15,822 nucleotides of DNA from Acetobacteraceae bacterium (GCA_947478535.1 CANJXD010000074.1:1-15822), one strand, 5' to 3'. Counted from the first letter of the stretch, positions 1-9,582 are shown. A program made the numbers and translations. The notes: generated by a model from the letters alone, not told the origin.

Positions 1-681
1 GATGCCCGGCTGGTGACCTTCGGGGATGGCGGCGATGTGTGCGCCACCGCCCTGGCGCCGGACGCCGAGGGCACCGACATCACGGCCGCAGCCGGCGGCC
101 AGGTGCTGCGCTTCCGGCTTGGCACCCCGGGCCTGCATATGGCGCGCAATGCGATGGCGGCACTGGCCGCGGTCTCCGCGCTCGGCCTCGATGTCGCCCG
201 CGCGGCGGAGAGCCTGGCCGGGTTCCGGGCGCTGGCCGGCCGCGGTGATCGGCGCCGCATCGCCACGCCGGATGGCGGCACCGCGACCTTGCTGGACGAG
301 GCCTATAACGGCCAGCCGCCGTCGATGCGCGCGGCACTCGCGCTGCTGCGGCTGCTGCCGGCGCGCCGGCGCATCGCCGTGCTCGGGCAGATGGGGGAAC
401 TCGGCGATTTCGCTGAAGGCGAACACGCCGCCCTCGCCCAGCCCATCGCCGCCGCCGCGGACCTGGTCTTTGCCTGCGGGCCGCTGATGCGTCACGCGCT
501 GGCGGCGATCCCGGGAACCCATCCCGCCGCCGCCCAGGCGATCTGGACCGCCACCTCCACCGAACTCGCCCCCCTGGTCGCCGCGGCGCTGCGGGACGGG
601 GATGCCGTGCTTGTCAAAGGCAGCCTCGCCACGGGCATGAAGACCGTGGTGCAGGCGCTGACTGAAAGTGTGCCCCGATGA
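1..681 (+). CDS. murF: UDP-N-acetylmuramoyl-tripeptide--D-alanyl-D-alanine ligase MurF (3' part; 5' end outside window)
   Basis: Cytoplasmic ATP-dependent ligase that adds the D-Ala-D-Ala dipeptide made by Ddl to UDP-MurNAc-tripeptide, the last soluble precursor step. The frame is open from base 1, so about 226 C-terminal codons of a roughly 450-480 residue enzyme are present; the N-terminal domain and the ATP P-loop lie upstream of the window. Visible are the end of the central Mur ligase domain (GLHMARNAM, His at codon 46 and Asn at codon 50), the motif [11 protein letters not shown] (codons 99-109) corresponding to the usual D-SYNANP-SM, the C-terminal-domain strand [10 protein letters not shown], and LVKGS (Lys at codon 206) near the end. 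NGQP in place of NANP is a small departure from the common motif. The stop TGA overlaps the mraY start (ATGA). The identity also follows from its place just before mraY. Confidence 0.95.
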   Translation, partial: DARLVTFGDGGDVCATALAPDAEGTDITAAAGGQVLRFRLGTPGLHMARNAMAALAAVSALGLDVARAAESLAGFRALAGRGDRRRIATPDGGTATLLDEAYNGQPPSMRAALALLRLLPARRRIAVLGQMGELGDFAEGEHAALAQPIAAAADLVFACGPLMRHALAAIPGTHPAAAQAIWTATSTELAPLVAAALRDGDAVLVKGSLATGMKTVVQALTESVPR

Positions 682-1766
682 TCTTCAACCTGCTCTCGCC
701 GCTCGCCGACGAGTTCATCCTGTTCAACCTGATCCGCTACACGACCTTCCGGGCCGGTGCAGCGTGCATGACGGCGTTGTTCGTCGCCCTCGCCCTCGGT
801 CCCACGATCATCCGCTTCCTGCGCGCCACGCAGAACGGCGGCCAGCCGATCCGCGAGGATGGACCGCAGAGCCACCTGCTGACGAAGAAGGGCACGCCCA
901 CCATGGGCGGCGTGCTGATCCTGCTGGCGCTGACCGTCTCCACCCTGCTCTGGGCGGATTTGCGCAACGGCTATGTCTGGGCCGTGCTGATGGTGACGCT
1001 GGGCTATGGCGCGCTGGGCTTCGCCGATGACTGGCTGAAGGTGACGAAGCGGAACACCAAGGGCGTCTCCGGCCGCCAGAAGCTGGTGGCCCAGGCGGCC
1101 ATCGGCCTTGTGGCGGCGGTGTGGATCGCCTGGTTGATGCCGGGCGCGCTGGCCGACAAGCTCGCCCTGCCCTTCTTCAAGGAACTGCTGGTCCCCTTCG
1201 GCTTCGTCTTCCCGCTGTTGGCGATGCTGGTGATGATGGGTGCCTCCAACGCCGTGAACCTGACGGATGGGCTGGACGGGCTGGCGATTGTGCCGGTGAT
1301 GATCGCCGCCGGGGTCTTCGCGCTGATCGCCTACCTCGTCGGCAACCGCATCTTCGCGGACTACCTGCAACTGCACGCCGTGCCGGGTGCTGGTGAACTC
1401 GCCGTGTTCTGCTCGGCGCTGATCGGCGCCAGCCTCGGCTTCCTGTGGTTCAATGCGCCGCCGGCGGCGGTGTTCATGGGCGATACCGGCTCGCTCGCCC
1501 TGGGTGGCGCGCTGGGCGCCATCGCGGTGGCGACGAAGCACGAGATCGTGCTGGCCATCGTCGGTGGCCTGTTCGTGGTGGAAACGCTGTCCGTCATCAT
1601 CCAGGTCTTCTGGTTCAAGCGCACCGGCCAGCGCGTGTTCCTGATGGCGCCACTTCACCACCACTTCGAGAAGAAGGGCTGGGCGGAACCCACCATCGTC
1701 ATCCGCTTCTGGATCATCGCCATGGTGCTGGCGCTGGTCGGGCTGAGCACCTTGAAGATCCGATGA
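678..1766 (+). CDS. mraY: Phospho-N-acetylmuramoyl-pentapeptide-transferase MraY
   Basis: Integral inner-membrane enzyme that transfers phospho-MurNAc-pentapeptide from UDP to undecaprenyl phosphate, giving lipid I. The 362-residue length is typical of the family, and the protein is a string of hydrophobic helices joined by short polar loops. Key motifs are in place: DDWLK (117-121, Mg-binding/catalytic aspartates), [12 protein letters not shown] (191-202), MGDTGS (267-272) and the cytoplasmic histidine cluster PLHHHF (His 327-329). The ATG overlaps the murF stop by four bases and has no clear Shine-Dalgarno sequence in front, so translation probably depends on coupling to murF. Its product is the substrate of MurG encoded further along. 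Nothing is truncated. Confidence 0.98.
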   Translation: MIFNLLSPLADEFILFNLIRYTTFRAGAACMTALFVALALGPTIIRFLRATQNGGQPIREDGPQSHLLTKKGTPTMGGVLILLALTVSTLLWADLRNGYVWAVLMVTLGYGALGFADDWLKVTKRNTKGVSGRQKLVAQAAIGLVAAVWIAWLMPGALADKLALPFFKELLVPFGFVFPLLAMLVMMGASNAVNLTDGLDGLAIVPVMIAAGVFALIAYLVGNRIFADYLQLHAVPGAGELAVFCSALIGASLGFLWFNAPPAAVFMGDTGSLALGGALGAIAVATKHEIVLAIVGGLFVVETLSVIIQVFWFKRTGQRVFLMAPLHHHFEKKGWAEPTIVIRFWIIAMVLALVGLSTLKIR

Positions 1767-3136
1767 CCAACTTCGCCCCCTTCGCCGGAGAGCGCATCGC
1801 CGTAGTCGGGCTCGGCAAGGCCGGGTTGCCGGCCGCCGCGCGGCTGGCCGAATGGGGGGCGGAGGTGACCTGCTGGGATGACCGCGCCCCGGCGCGGGAA
1901 GCGGCGGAACGCGCTGGCTTCACGCTACGGGACCCCGCCGCGGGACCCTTCACGCAGGATGCACTGCTGCTCTCCCCCGGGATTCCGCACCTGCTGCCGC
2001 ACCCGCACCCAGCCGCGACCAGCGCGCGGGACGCCGGGCGGCCCATCCTGTGCGACGTCGAATACCTGTTCCGGGCCGTGCGCGCGGCAGGCAGCGAGGC
2101 GCGCTTCATCGGCATCACCGGCACCAACGGGAAGTCCACCACCACGGCCCTGGTGCACCACCTTCTGACAGCGGCAGGGATGCCGGCAGAGGTGGGCGGC
2201 AACCTCGGCCCCCCGGCCCTCGGACTCAACATGTTGGGGTCGGAGGGCACCTATACCCTCGAAATGTCGTCCTACATGTTGGAGCGAATCGCGACCGTCG
2301 GCTTCAATATCGCAGTGATGTTGAACCTCAGCCCCGATCATCTCGACCGCCATGGGAACATGGACGGCTATGCCGCTGCGAAGGCGAATGTCTTCGCCCG
2401 GCAGGGGCGTGGGGCGCTTGCCGTGGTCGGGCAGGACGATCCGTTATCCACAAATATGGGCCGCGCGGTGGCCGCCCGTATGGTCGGAATTTCGGGTCAT
2501 CACCCGGTCGTGGGCGGAATCTGGGCGGATGGACCGATGCTGCGGGACGCGGCGGGGGACGTCGCCGATTTGCGTGGCGCGATCGCCCTGCCGGGGCCGC
2601 ACAACGCGCAGAATGCGGCGGCCGCCGCGGCGGTCGCGCTGGAATGCGGCGTGGCGCGGGGGAGCATCGCCGCCGGGCTCCTCAGCTTCCCTGGCCTGGC
2701 GCATCGGCAGGAACGGGTCGCCACCGTCGATGGCGTGCTGTTCGTGAATGACAGCAAGGCCACGAATACGGACAGCGCGGCGCGCGCCCTCGCCTCCTAT
2801 GACCGGGTGGTCTGGATTGCCGGCGGCACCGCCAAGGAAGGTGGGATCGAGGAGCTGGTCCCCCTTTTCCCGCGCATCGCCCGCGCCATTCTCATCGGGC
2901 GCGACGCGCCGGTGCTGGCCCGGACCCTCGCCGCCCACGGCGTGGCGCATGATATCGCCGGCACGCTGGATGCGGCGGTGCCGGCGGCGATGGCGGCGGC
3001 ACGGGCCGCGGGTGCGCCCGTCGTGCTGCTTTCCCCGGCCTGTGCCTCCTGGGACCAGTTCACCGGCTTCGACGCGCGTGGCGACCGGTTCCGGGTGCTG
3101 GCGCAACAAATCTGGGCGAAAGGGCAGGCCGCATGA
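1763..3136 (+). CDS. murD: UDP-N-acetylmuramoyl-alanine--D-glutamate ligase MurD
   Basis: Cytoplasmic ATP-dependent ligase adding D-Glu to UDP-MurNAc-L-Ala. It has 457 residues. The N-terminal domain opens with a Rossmann-type glycine loop (VVGLGKAG). The ATP P-loop [12 protein letters not shown] lies at 117-128, [10 protein letters not shown] at 189-198, and the C-terminal domain carries NDSKATN (329-335) and [11 protein letters not shown] (423-433), all family hallmarks. The open frame extends far upstream inside mraY, but the ATG at 1763 is chosen because it overlaps the mraY stop as ATGA and yields the normal MurD N-terminus. The middle of the gene (about 2220-2520) uses more AT-ending codons than its neighbours, including a TTA leucine codon at residue 228 that is part of a consensus DnaA box. 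The protein itself looks intact. Confidence 0.97.
   Translation: MTNFAPFAGERIAVVGLGKAGLPAAARLAEWGAEVTCWDDRAPAREAAERAGFTLRDPAAGPFTQDALLLSPGIPHLLPHPHPAATSARDAGRPILCDVEYLFRAVRAAGSEARFIGITGTNGKSTTTALVHHLLTAAGMPAEVGGNLGPPALGLNMLGSEGTYTLEMSSYMLERIATVGFNIAVMLNLSPDHLDRHGNMDGYAAAKANVFARQGRGALAVVGQDDPLSTNMGRAVAARMVGISGHHPVVGGIWADGPMLRDAAGDVADLRGAIALPGPHNAQNAAAAAAVALECGVARGSIAAGLLSFPGLAHRQERVATVDGVLFVNDSKATNTDSAARALASYDRVVWIAGGTAKEGGIEELVPLFPRIARAILIGRDAPVLARTLAAHGVAHDIAGTLDAAVPAAMAAARAAGAPVVLLSPACASWDQFTGFDARGDRFRVLAQQIWAKGQAA
2444..2452 (+). promoter_or_regulatory. Consensus DnaA box inside murD
   Basis: The nine bases TTATCCACA match the strict DnaA-box consensus and sit in frame in murD as Leu-Ser-Thr, using TTA for leucine. 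I found no second perfect copy on either strand of this window. The sequence match is certain; binding by DnaA or any regulatory role is only inferred, and a lone box inside a gene may be chance. Confidence 0.3.
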
Positions 3137-4266
3137 TCCAGGTCTCTCGCGCCGATACTTCGACCCTTGGCCGCTGGTGGTGGACGGTTGATCGCTGGAC
3201 TCTGGCGGCGCTGCTCGCGCTGATCGGCTTCGGCTATGTGATGATGCTGGCCGCGAGCCCGGCGGTGGCCGAGCGCATCGGCGCGTCCTCTCGCAACATG
3301 TTCTTCCTGCGCCAGATCTTCTACCTCGCCCTGGCCGCCTCGGTGCTCGTCGCCGTCTCGATGCTCAGCGTGAAGCAGGTACGCATGCTCGCCTGGCTCG
3401 GCCTCGCGGGTGCCATCGGGATGGTGATCCTGACACTGGCGATCGGGGTGGAAATCAAGGGCGCGCGGCGCTGGCTGGCGCTGCCCGGAATCGGGTCCTT
3501 GCAGCCTTCGGAATTCCTGAAGCCCTGCTTTGCCGTGATCGCCGCCTGGCTGATCGCGGAGGGCAAGCTGAACGGCCGCTGGGGCGCCACCTTGATGGCG
3601 ATCGGGCTCTACATCTTCATCGCCGGCCTGCTGAAGGGCCAGCCGGATATCGGCATGCTGTTGGTCGTCACGGCGGTGTTCTTCGCCCAGTTCTTCGTGG
3701 CCGGGCTGAACCTGTTCTTCGTGGCCCTGGTCGGCATGCTCGGCGTGGCCGGGGCCGGGGCAGCCTATCTTCTGTTCCCGCATGTGCAGTCGCGCGTGCA
3801 CCGCTTCCTCGACCCCGCGGCGGGCGACAACTACCAGGTCACGGTGGCGCTGGAAGCCTTCGGCAATGGCGGGCTGCTCGGGCGTGGCCCCGGCGAAGGC
3901 CGCGTGAAGAACGTGCTGCCCGACGCGCATGCGGACTTTGTCTTCGCCGTGGCGGGGGAGGAATTCGGCCTCGTCGTCTGCCTGCTGCTGCTGGGGCTTT
4001 TCGCCTTCGTCGTCGTGCGCGGGCTGTTCCGCCTGATGGGCGAGACGGACCTGTTCGTGGTGCTGGCCTCGGCCGGGTTGCTGACGCAGTTCGGCCTGCA
4101 GGCCTTCGTCAACATGGCGTCGTCGCTGCACCTAATCCCGACCAAGGGCATGACGCTGCCTTTCGTGTCCTATGGCGGCTCCTCGGTGATCGCCATCGCG
4201 CTCGGCATGGGCATGCTGTTGGCGCTGACGCGCCGCCGCCTGTCCCGTGCCGAGGAAGAACGATGA
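3133..4266 (+). CDS. ftsW: Septal peptidoglycan glycosyltransferase FtsW (SEDS family)
   Basis: Inner-membrane SEDS protein that polymerises lipid II into glycan strands at the division septum, working with the class B penicillin-binding protein FtsI (expected upstream of this window). It has 377 residues with about ten hydrophobic segments. Family signatures are QPSEF (124-128), KGQPDIG in the middle, the extracellular-loop motif LPDAHADF (262-269) that holds the conserved acidic residue thought to be catalytic, the following AGEEFGL, and FVSYGGSS (344-351) near the C-terminus. FtsW is preferred over RodA because of its place between murD and murG. The start overlaps the murD stop as ATGA, with a modest GGGCAGG Shine-Dalgarno-like stretch five bases upstream. 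Confidence 0.96.
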   Translation: MIQVSRADTSTLGRWWWTVDRWTLAALLALIGFGYVMMLAASPAVAERIGASSRNMFFLRQIFYLALAASVLVAVSMLSVKQVRMLAWLGLAGAIGMVILTLAIGVEIKGARRWLALPGIGSLQPSEFLKPCFAVIAAWLIAEGKLNGRWGATLMAIGLYIFIAGLLKGQPDIGMLLVVTAVFFAQFFVAGLNLFFVALVGMLGVAGAGAAYLLFPHVQSRVHRFLDPAAGDNYQVTVALEAFGNGGLLGRGPGEGRVKNVLPDAHADFVFAVAGEEFGLVVCLLLLGLFAFVVVRGLFRLMGETDLFVVLASAGLLTQFGLQAFVNMASSLHLIPTKGMTLPFVSYGGSSVIAIALGMGMLLALTRRRLSRAEEER

Positions 4267-5414
4267 GAGGCCCCGCGGTGCGCCCCATCGTCATCGCCGC
4301 CGGCGGAACCGGCGGCCATCTTTTCCCTGCCGAGGCGCTGGCCGCTGAGTTGGTGGCGCGTGGGGAACGCATCGCACTGATGACCGATGCGCGCAGCGCC
4401 GCATACGAAAGCCCGGCCTTCGGGAATGCCGAGCGCTTCGTGCTGAAGGGCTCCGGCCTCGCCGGCCGTGGCCTTCGTGGCGCAGCGCGTGGCGCGCTGG
4501 CGCTGGCGGCGGGCACGCTGGAAGCGCGCGCCCTGCTGAACCGCCTGGATGCGGCGGCGGTGGTGGGCTTCGGCGGCTATCCCTCGGTGCCGCCGCTGAT
4601 CGCAGCCCGTCTGCTGCCGCGCGGGCGCCGGCCAGTGACGGCGCTGCATGAACAGAATGCGGTGCTGGGCCGCGCGAACCGACTGCTGGCGCCGGGGGCC
4701 GATCTGTTGGCGCTATCCGTCGCCGATACGGCCAAGGTGCCGAATTCGGCCAATGCCCAGGTCGTGGGCAACCCGGTGCGGCCGGCGCTGGCGGCGCTGG
4801 CGCATCAGGGTTACGCCGCGCTGACTGAGGATGGCGTGATCCGCCTGCTGGTGCTGGGCGGCAGCCTCGGCGCGCGCATCTTCGCGGATGTGGTGCCGGG
4901 TGCCGTGGCGCTGCTGCCGGAAGGGCTGAAGCAGCGCCTCGTCGTCACCCAGCAGACGCGGGCGGAAGACCTGCCGCGCGTCGAGACCGCCTATCGGGAC
5001 GCGGGCGTCCCCGCAGACCTGTCCCCCTTCTTCGGCGATATCGCGACGCGGCTGGCGATGGCGCATCTCGTCATTGCACGGGCCGGCGCTTCCACCGTCG
5101 CGGAGCTCGCCTGCGCCGGGCGGCCTTCCATCCTCGTGCCTCTGCCGCATGCGATCGACGACCACCAGACCGCGAATGGCAAGGCGCTGGATACCGCGGG
5201 TGCCGCCTGGCTGATGCCGCAGCCCGGCTTCACGCCGGAGACGCTGGCGAAGCATCTGGTGGCCATGTTCTCCAACCCGCCGGTGCTGGCGCGCGCCGCG
5301 GCCGCCGCCTCCGGGCTCGCCAGGCCGGATGCCGCAAGGCGCCTGGCCGACCTTATCCAGCAATTGACCAGCCGGCACGCCATGCCTGCCCAGACTGTGC
5401 AGGAGTTCCGCTGA
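4263..5414 (+). CDS. murG: UDP-GlcNAc:lipid I N-acetylglucosaminyltransferase MurG
   Basis: Peripheral membrane glycosyltransferase (GT-B fold) that adds GlcNAc from UDP-GlcNAc to lipid I, giving lipid II on the inner face of the cytoplasmic membrane. It has 383 residues. The N-terminal glycine loop GGTGGH is at 14-19 (lipid carrier/acceptor side). The C-terminal domain has LGGSLGA (198-204) and [10 protein letters not shown] (273-282), whose Glu281 matches the glutamate that holds the UDP-GlcNAc ribose, followed by [12 protein letters not shown]. The ATG overlaps the ftsW stop as ATGA and has a GAGGAAG ribosome-binding sequence four bases before it. It acts directly after MraY and supplies the substrate of FtsW. 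Confidence 0.98.
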   Translation: MRGPAVRPIVIAAGGTGGHLFPAEALAAELVARGERIALMTDARSAAYESPAFGNAERFVLKGSGLAGRGLRGAARGALALAAGTLEARALLNRLDAAAVVGFGGYPSVPPLIAARLLPRGRRPVTALHEQNAVLGRANRLLAPGADLLALSVADTAKVPNSANAQVVGNPVRPALAALAHQGYAALTEDGVIRLLVLGGSLGARIFADVVPGAVALLPEGLKQRLVVTQQTRAEDLPRVETAYRDAGVPADLSPFFGDIATRLAMAHLVIARAGASTVAELACAGRPSILVPLPHAIDDHQTANGKALDTAGAAWLMPQPGFTPETLAKHLVAMFSNPPVLARAAAAASGLARPDAARRLADLIQQLTSRHAMPAQTVQEFR

Positions 5415-6856
5415 TGCGCGCCCTTCCGCTTTCCATCGGCCCTATCCACTTCGTGGGCATCGGCGGCATCGGCATGTCCGGCATCGCGGAGGTGCTGCAC
5501 AACCTCGGCTACCGCGTGCAGGGCAGCGATATCGCGGAGGGCTATAACGTCACCCGCCTGCGCGAAGCCGGCATCCCGGTGGCCGTGGGGCATGCGGCGG
5601 CCAACCTCGGGGATTCGCAGGTCGTCGTCGTGTCCACCGCGGTGAAGCGCGACAACCCCGAGGTGCAGGCCGCGCGCGCGCGGCTGATCCCGGTGGTGCG
5701 GCGCGCGGAGATGCTGGCGGAACTGATGCGGCTGAAATGGGCGGTTGCCATCGGTGGCACCCACGGCAAGACGACGACGACGAGCCTGGTCGCCGCCGTG
5801 CTGGAAGCCGCGAAGCTCGACCCCACCGTCATCAATGGTGGCATCATCAACGCCTATGGCACCAATGCGCGGCTCGGTTCCGGTGACTGGATGGTGGTGG
5901 AGGCCGATGAAAGCGACGGGTCCTTCCTGAAGCTGCCGGCCGTCTGCGCCGTCGTCACCAACATGGACCCGGAGCACCTGGATCACTGGGGCACCGATGA
6001 GGCGATGAAGGAGGGCTACGCCCAATTCGTCGGCAATATCCCCTTCTATGGCTTCGCCGTGCTCTGCGCGGACCATCCGGAAGTGCAGGCGATGATCCCG
6101 CGCCTGTCGGACCGCCGCATCATCACCTACGGCTTTTCCCCACAGGCGGATGTGCGGGCGGAGAAGCTCATCACGGACCGCATGGGTGCGACCTTCGAAG
6201 TCGCGGTCCGGGACCGTGCGACGGGCCGTAGTCGGACCCTGAAGCCAATGCGCCTGCCCATGCTCGGCAGCCACAATGTCCAGAACGCGCTGGCGGCGGT
6301 CGCCATCGGCCTGGAGATGGACATCGACGAGGATACGATCCGCACCGCGCTGATGGGCTTCAAGGGCGTGAAGCGGCGCTTCACCCGCACGGGTGAAGCC
6401 GGCGGCATCACCGTGATCGACGATTACGGCCACCATCCCGTCGAGATCGCCGCCGTGCTGAAGGCGGCGCGGCAGGCGGGCGCGCGGGATGTGGTGGCGG
6501 TGGTGCAGCCGCATCGCTACAGCCGCCTCGCCTCCCTGTTCGAGGAATTCTGCGCCTGCATGAACGACGCCGGCACGGTGATCGTGGCCGATGTCTATGC
6601 GGCGGGCGAACAGCCCATTCCGGGCGTCGATCGCGATGCGCTGGTGGATGGGCTGCGCGCGCGGGGGCATCGCAGCGTCGTCCCCCTGCCCAGCCCCGAC
6701 AGCCTGGCGGAAATGGTGAACGCCATCGCGCGGTCGGGCGACTACGTCATCTGCCTCGGCGCCGGCAACATCACGAACTGGGCGCATGCGCTGCCCGATC
6801 AACTGACCGCGCTGCAGTCCCGCACCCGCCCTCGTGCCGCCGGAGGCAGCAAGTGA
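5414..6856 (+). CDS. murC: UDP-N-acetylmuramate--L-alanine ligase MurC
   Basis: Cytoplasmic ATP-dependent ligase that attaches L-Ala to UDP-MurNAc, the first amino acid of the stem peptide. It has 480 residues in three domains: an N-terminal UDP-binding Rossmann domain beginning [12 protein letters not shown], a central ATPase domain with P-loop [10 protein letters not shown] (114-123) and EADESDGSF, and a C-terminal domain with DDYGHHP (336-342) and QPHRYSR (365-371). All are MurC hallmarks and separate it from the related Mpl and from MurD/E/F. The ATG shares one base with the murG stop (TGATG) and follows an AGGAG sequence with an eight-base spacer, so both re-initiation and direct binding of ribosomes are possible. 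The last dozen residues are a basic, low-complexity tail. Confidence 0.98.
   Translation: MRALPLSIGPIHFVGIGGIGMSGIAEVLHNLGYRVQGSDIAEGYNVTRLREAGIPVAVGHAAANLGDSQVVVVSTAVKRDNPEVQAARARLIPVVRRAEMLAELMRLKWAVAIGGTHGKTTTTSLVAAVLEAAKLDPTVINGGIINAYGTNARLGSGDWMVVEADESDGSFLKLPAVCAVVTNMDPEHLDHWGTDEAMKEGYAQFVGNIPFYGFAVLCADHPEVQAMIPRLSDRRIITYGFSPQADVRAEKLITDRMGATFEVAVRDRATGRSRTLKPMRLPMLGSHNVQNALAAVAIGLEMDIDEDTIRTALMGFKGVKRRFTRTGEAGGITVIDDYGHHPVEIAAVLKAARQAGARDVVAVVQPHRYSRLASLFEEFCACMNDAGTVIVADVYAAGEQPIPGVDRDALVDGLRARGHRSVVPLPSPDSLAEMVNAIARSGDYVICLGAGNITNWAHALPDQLTALQSRTRPRAAGGSK
6842..6846 (+). promoter_or_regulatory. Ribosome-binding site deciding the murB GTG start
   Basis: GGAGG sits six bases before the GTG at 6853 but fifteen before the next in-frame ATG at 6862. 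That spacing, and the GTGA overlap with the murC stop, favour the GTG as the true start. Confidence 0.65.
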
Positions 6857-7770
6857 CGGCCATGGCCGATCCGCGCCATCACGCGACCCTGCCGCCATTG
6901 CGTGGGCGGGTGGAAGCCGGCGTGCCGCTCGCGCCCTTCACCTGGTTCCGCGTCGGCGGGCCGGCGGAATGGCTGGTGCGTCCGGCCGATGTCGAGGACC
7001 TGCTGCTGCTGCTGCGCGACCTGCCGGCGACGATGCCGCTGACCGTCATCGGCGCGGCGTCCAACCTGATCATCCGCGATGGCGGCGTGCGCGGCGTGGT
7101 GCTGCGCCTCGCCGGCCGGGCTTTCGGGGCCGTGGAGATCGACGGCGATGGCATCATCGCCGGCGCCGCGGCGCTCGATGCGGTGGTGGCGGAGCATGCC
7201 GCGTCGGCGGGGATCACCGGCCTCGAATTCCTCTCCGGCATCCCGGGGGCCGTCGGCGGCGCGGTGGCGATGAATGCGGGCGCCTATGGCACCGAGGTGA
7301 AGGACGTTCTCGACTGGGCCGAGGTGGCGACGCCGCTGGGCCTCGAACGGCTCGATGCCAGCGCCTTTCGCTTCGACTATCGCCGCGCGCATCTGCCGGA
7401 ACGCGGCATCGTCGTGCGCGCCCGCTTCCGCGCAACACCTGGGCAGCAGGCGGCGATCGCGGGGCGCATGGCGGAAATCCGCGCGGCGCGGGAAGCGACC
7501 CAGCCGGTCCGCGCCCGCACCGGCGGTTCCACCTTCAAGAACCCGCCAGGCGCCAAGGCCTGGGCGCTGGTCGATGCGGCGGGCTGCCGCGGCCTCACGC
7601 GCGGGGGGGCGCAGGTCAGCGAGAAGCACACGAATTTCCTGCTCAACACCGGTGACGCCACCGCCGCCGATATCGAAGGGCTGGGCGAGGAAGTGCGCGC
7701 CCGGGTGCTGCAGCGATCCGGCATTTCCCTGGAATGGGAAATCAAGCGGATCGGGGAGGACGCGGCATGA
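6853..7770 (+). CDS. murB: UDP-N-acetylenolpyruvoylglucosamine reductase MurB
   Basis: Cytoplasmic FAD-dependent reductase that uses NADPH to turn UDP-GlcNAc-enolpyruvate into UDP-MurNAc, the substrate of MurC. It has 305 residues, matching the shorter type of MurB. FAD-binding motifs include [23 protein letters not shown] (from residue 69) and [19 protein letters not shown]. The catalytic region has [10 protein letters not shown] with the proton-donating serine at about 226, [10 protein letters not shown], and the C-terminal Glu in EWEIKRIG (Glu296). The usual G-x-GSN pyrophosphate loop reads GAASN (67-71), with Ala for the second glycine. GTG start with GTGA overlap on murC; an ATG three codons later is the alternative. 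The stop overlaps the ddl start as ATGA. Confidence 0.97.
   Translation: MTAMADPRHHATLPPLRGRVEAGVPLAPFTWFRVGGPAEWLVRPADVEDLLLLLRDLPATMPLTVIGAASNLIIRDGGVRGVVLRLAGRAFGAVEIDGDGIIAGAAALDAVVAEHAASAGITGLEFLSGIPGAVGGAVAMNAGAYGTEVKDVLDWAEVATPLGLERLDASAFRFDYRRAHLPERGIVVRARFRATPGQQAAIAGRMAEIRAAREATQPVRARTGGSTFKNPPGAKAWALVDAAGCRGLTRGGAQVSEKHTNFLLNTGDATAADIEGLGEEVRARVLQRSGISLEWEIKRIGEDAA
7753..7760 (+). promoter_or_regulatory. Strong ribosome-binding site for ddl
   Basis: GGGGAGGA lies six bases before the ATG at 7767, inside the 3' end of murB. The frame is open from an earlier ATG at 7734, but this site together with the family N-terminus ([17 protein letters not shown]) fixes the start at 7767. Confidence 0.75.
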
Positions 7771-8690
7771 GCGTGCACGTCGCCGTGCTCCATGGCGGTG
7801 TCTCCGCGGAGCGGGAAGTCAGCCTCGCGACCGGCGCGCAGGTCGTCAGCGCCCTGCGCGCCGCAGGCTTCGCGGTGACGGCGATCGAGGTCGGGCCCGA
7901 CCGCGGCGCGGTGATCGCGGCGTTGCAGGCGGCGAAGCCCGATGTCGTCTTCAACGCCCTGCATGGTCGCTTCGGGGAAGATGGCTGCATCCAGGGCGTG
8001 CTGGACTGGATGGGCCTGCCCTATACCCATTCCGGCGTCCGCGCCTCCTCCCTCGCGATGGACAAGGCCGCCTCCAAGGCCGCCTTCGCCGCGGCCGGCC
8101 TGCCGGTGGCGCAGGGCCGCATCGTCACGCCGGAGGAACTGGAAGCAGCGGACCCGCTGCCGCGCCCCTATGTCGTGAAGCCGGTCAATGAAGGCTCCTC
8201 CGTCGGAGTCTCCATCCTGCGCGAAGGCGACAACCGCCGCGCAGCGATCGCCCAGGCCTGGAAGTTCGACCGGCGGATCATGGCGGAAGCGTTCATTCCC
8301 GGGCGGGAACTGACCGTGGCCGTGATGGGCGACCGGCCGCTGGAAGTGACGGAGATCGCCACCGGGAACGTCTTCTACGACTACGACGCGAAATACGCCG
8401 ATGGCGGCAGCCACCACACGCTGCCGGCGCCGGTGCATCCCGCCGTGCGGGAACAGGCGATGCGTATCGCGGTGCAGGCGCATCAGGCGCTGGGCTGCCG
8501 TGGCGTGTCCCGCGCCGATCTTCGTTATGACGACACGGCGGGGGAGCCGGGGCTGCTCTATCTGCTGGAAGTGAACACCCAGCCTGGGATGACCCGGACT
8601 TCCCTGGTGCCGGAACAGGCGGCCCATGTCGGCATCCCCTTCCCCGATCTCTGCGCCTGGATGGTGAGGGAGGCGCGTCATGGCCCGTAA
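7767..8690 (+). CDS. ddl: D-alanine--D-alanine ligase Ddl
   Basis: ATP-grasp ligase in the cytoplasm that joins two D-alanines; the dipeptide is used by MurF. It has 307 residues, normal for DdlB-type enzymes. Visible are the N-terminal loop [21 protein letters not shown], the ATP-grasp lysine strand [15 protein letters not shown], the omega loop FYDYDAKY ending in Tyr210, and the Mg-binding residues Asp251 (SRADLRY), Glu268 and Asn270 ([11 protein letters not shown]). Tyr in the omega loop is the form seen in D-Ala-D-Ala enzymes, whereas D-lactate-using (vancomycin-resistance) ligases have Phe, so ordinary D-Ala-D-Ala synthesis is expected. ATGA overlap with murB; eleven-base overlap with ftsQ at the 3' end. 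Confidence 0.98.
   Translation: MSVHVAVLHGGVSAEREVSLATGAQVVSALRAAGFAVTAIEVGPDRGAVIAALQAAKPDVVFNALHGRFGEDGCIQGVLDWMGLPYTHSGVRASSLAMDKAASKAAFAAAGLPVAQGRIVTPEELEAADPLPRPYVVKPVNEGSSVGVSILREGDNRRAAIAQAWKFDRRIMAEAFIPGRELTVAVMGDRPLEVTEIATGNVFYDYDAKYADGGSHHTLPAPVHPAVREQAMRIAVQAHQALGCRGVSRADLRYDDTAGEPGLLYLLEVNTQPGMTRTSLVPEQAAHVGIPFPDLCAWMVREARHGP
8666..8673 (+). promoter_or_regulatory. Strong ribosome-binding site for ftsQ inside ddl
   Basis: GAGGGAGG lies six bases before the ftsQ ATG at 8680, within the last codons of ddl. It supports the start that overlaps ddl by eleven bases, the longest overlap in the cluster. Confidence 0.75.
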
Positions 8691-9582
8691 TCCCATCTCC
8701 CGCGCGCCTGCATCCCGCCCACCGGTATCCCGAACGCCGAGGCGAGAGCCGGACCGGCCGAGCAAGCTGAAGCTGTGGCTGAAGCGGCGACGCGGGCTGA
8801 CCAAGCCCTTCGCGCTGGGCGTGATCGCATTCGGGCTGTTGGGAAGCCTGGGCTACGCCGTCTATGCGGCCGACCCCGCGGGGCGGATGCGCGCGATTGT
8901 CGCGAATGCGGGGGAGATCGGCCTCTCGGCCGGGCTCGAAGTGCGGGAGGTGGTGGTGGAAGGGCGGCGCAACACGCCGCCCGACCTGATCCGCGCCGCC
9001 ATCGGCGCGCAGCGCGGCGACCCGCTGCTGTCCTTCTCCCCGGAAGACGCGAAATCGCGGCTTGAGACCATCGCCTGGGTCGAGGCCGCGCATGTTGAAC
9101 GCCGCCTGCCCGCCACCATCCTCGTGCGGCTGACGGAGCGCACGCCCTTCGCCATCTGGCAGCACCAGGGGCGCTTTTCCGTGATCGACCGCGACGGCCG
9201 CGTGGTCGCGACGGAAACGCTGGATGCCTTCGGCCCGCTGCCGCTTGTGGTCGGTGCGGGGGCGGACCGGCATGCGGGCGCGCTGTATGAGCTGCTGCAG
9301 GCGCATCGCAACGTGCTGGAGCGCACCCAGGCCATGGTGCGCGTGGGCGAACGGCGCTGGAACCTGCGGCTGCACAACGGCACCGATGTGCTGCTGCCGG
9401 AGGGCCAGGAAGCACCGGCCCTGAACCGCCTGGCCGAGTTGCAGTCCCGCCACGGGTTGCTGGATCGCCCGGTGGTCGCCATCGACATGCGGCTGCCGGA
9501 CCGCCTGGTGGTGCGCCAGCCCGCGCCCAGTGAACAGCCGGCGCATGCACCGCGCCGCAACACGGCGAGCACGCGCGGATGA
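8680..9582 (+). CDS. ftsQ: Cell division protein FtsQ
   Basis: Single-pass inner-membrane protein of the divisome that, in characterised bacteria, bridges early and late division proteins by binding FtsL and FtsB in the periplasm. It has 300 residues: a basic, Pro/Ser/Arg-rich cytoplasmic segment of about 42 residues, one transmembrane helix at about 44-62 (FALGVIAFGLLGSLGYAVYA), then a periplasmic POTRA domain at about 86-155 (LEVREVVVEGRRN to LVRLTERTPFAIW) and the FtsQ beta domain with FSVIDRDGRVV. The C-terminus ends in a polar tail of about 30 residues. Identity rests on the topology, the POTRA pattern and the position between ddl and ftsA. The stop overlaps ftsA as ATGA. Confidence 0.95.
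   Translation: MARNPISRAPASRPPVSRTPRREPDRPSKLKLWLKRRRGLTKPFALGVIAFGLLGSLGYAVYAADPAGRMRAIVANAGEIGLSAGLEVREVVVEGRRNTPPDLIRAAIGAQRGDPLLSFSPEDAKSRLETIAWVEAAHVERRLPATILVRLTERTPFAIWQHQGRFSVIDRDGRVVATETLDAFGPLPLVVGAGADRHAGALYELLQAHRNVLERTQAMVRVGERRWNLRLHNGTDVLLPEGQEAPALNRLAELQSRHGLLDRPVVAIDMRLPDRLVVRQPAPSEQPAHAPRRNTASTRG

Noticed and set aside
1445..1762. Upstream extension of the murD frame into mraY
   Set aside because: The ATG at 1763 gives the normal MurD N-terminus and an ATGA overlap with mraY; the extension only duplicates mraY coding DNA.
5352..5360. TTATCCAGC, and a similar TTATCCAGT near 14082, as further DnaA boxes
   Set aside because: Each differs from the consensus TTATCCACA in two bases and is explained by coding sequence; they do not form a cluster with the box in murD.
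7734..7766. Earlier ATG for ddl at 7734
   Set aside because: GGGGAGGA is correctly spaced for 7767, and the family N-terminus starts there; the extra eleven residues are murB sequence in another frame.
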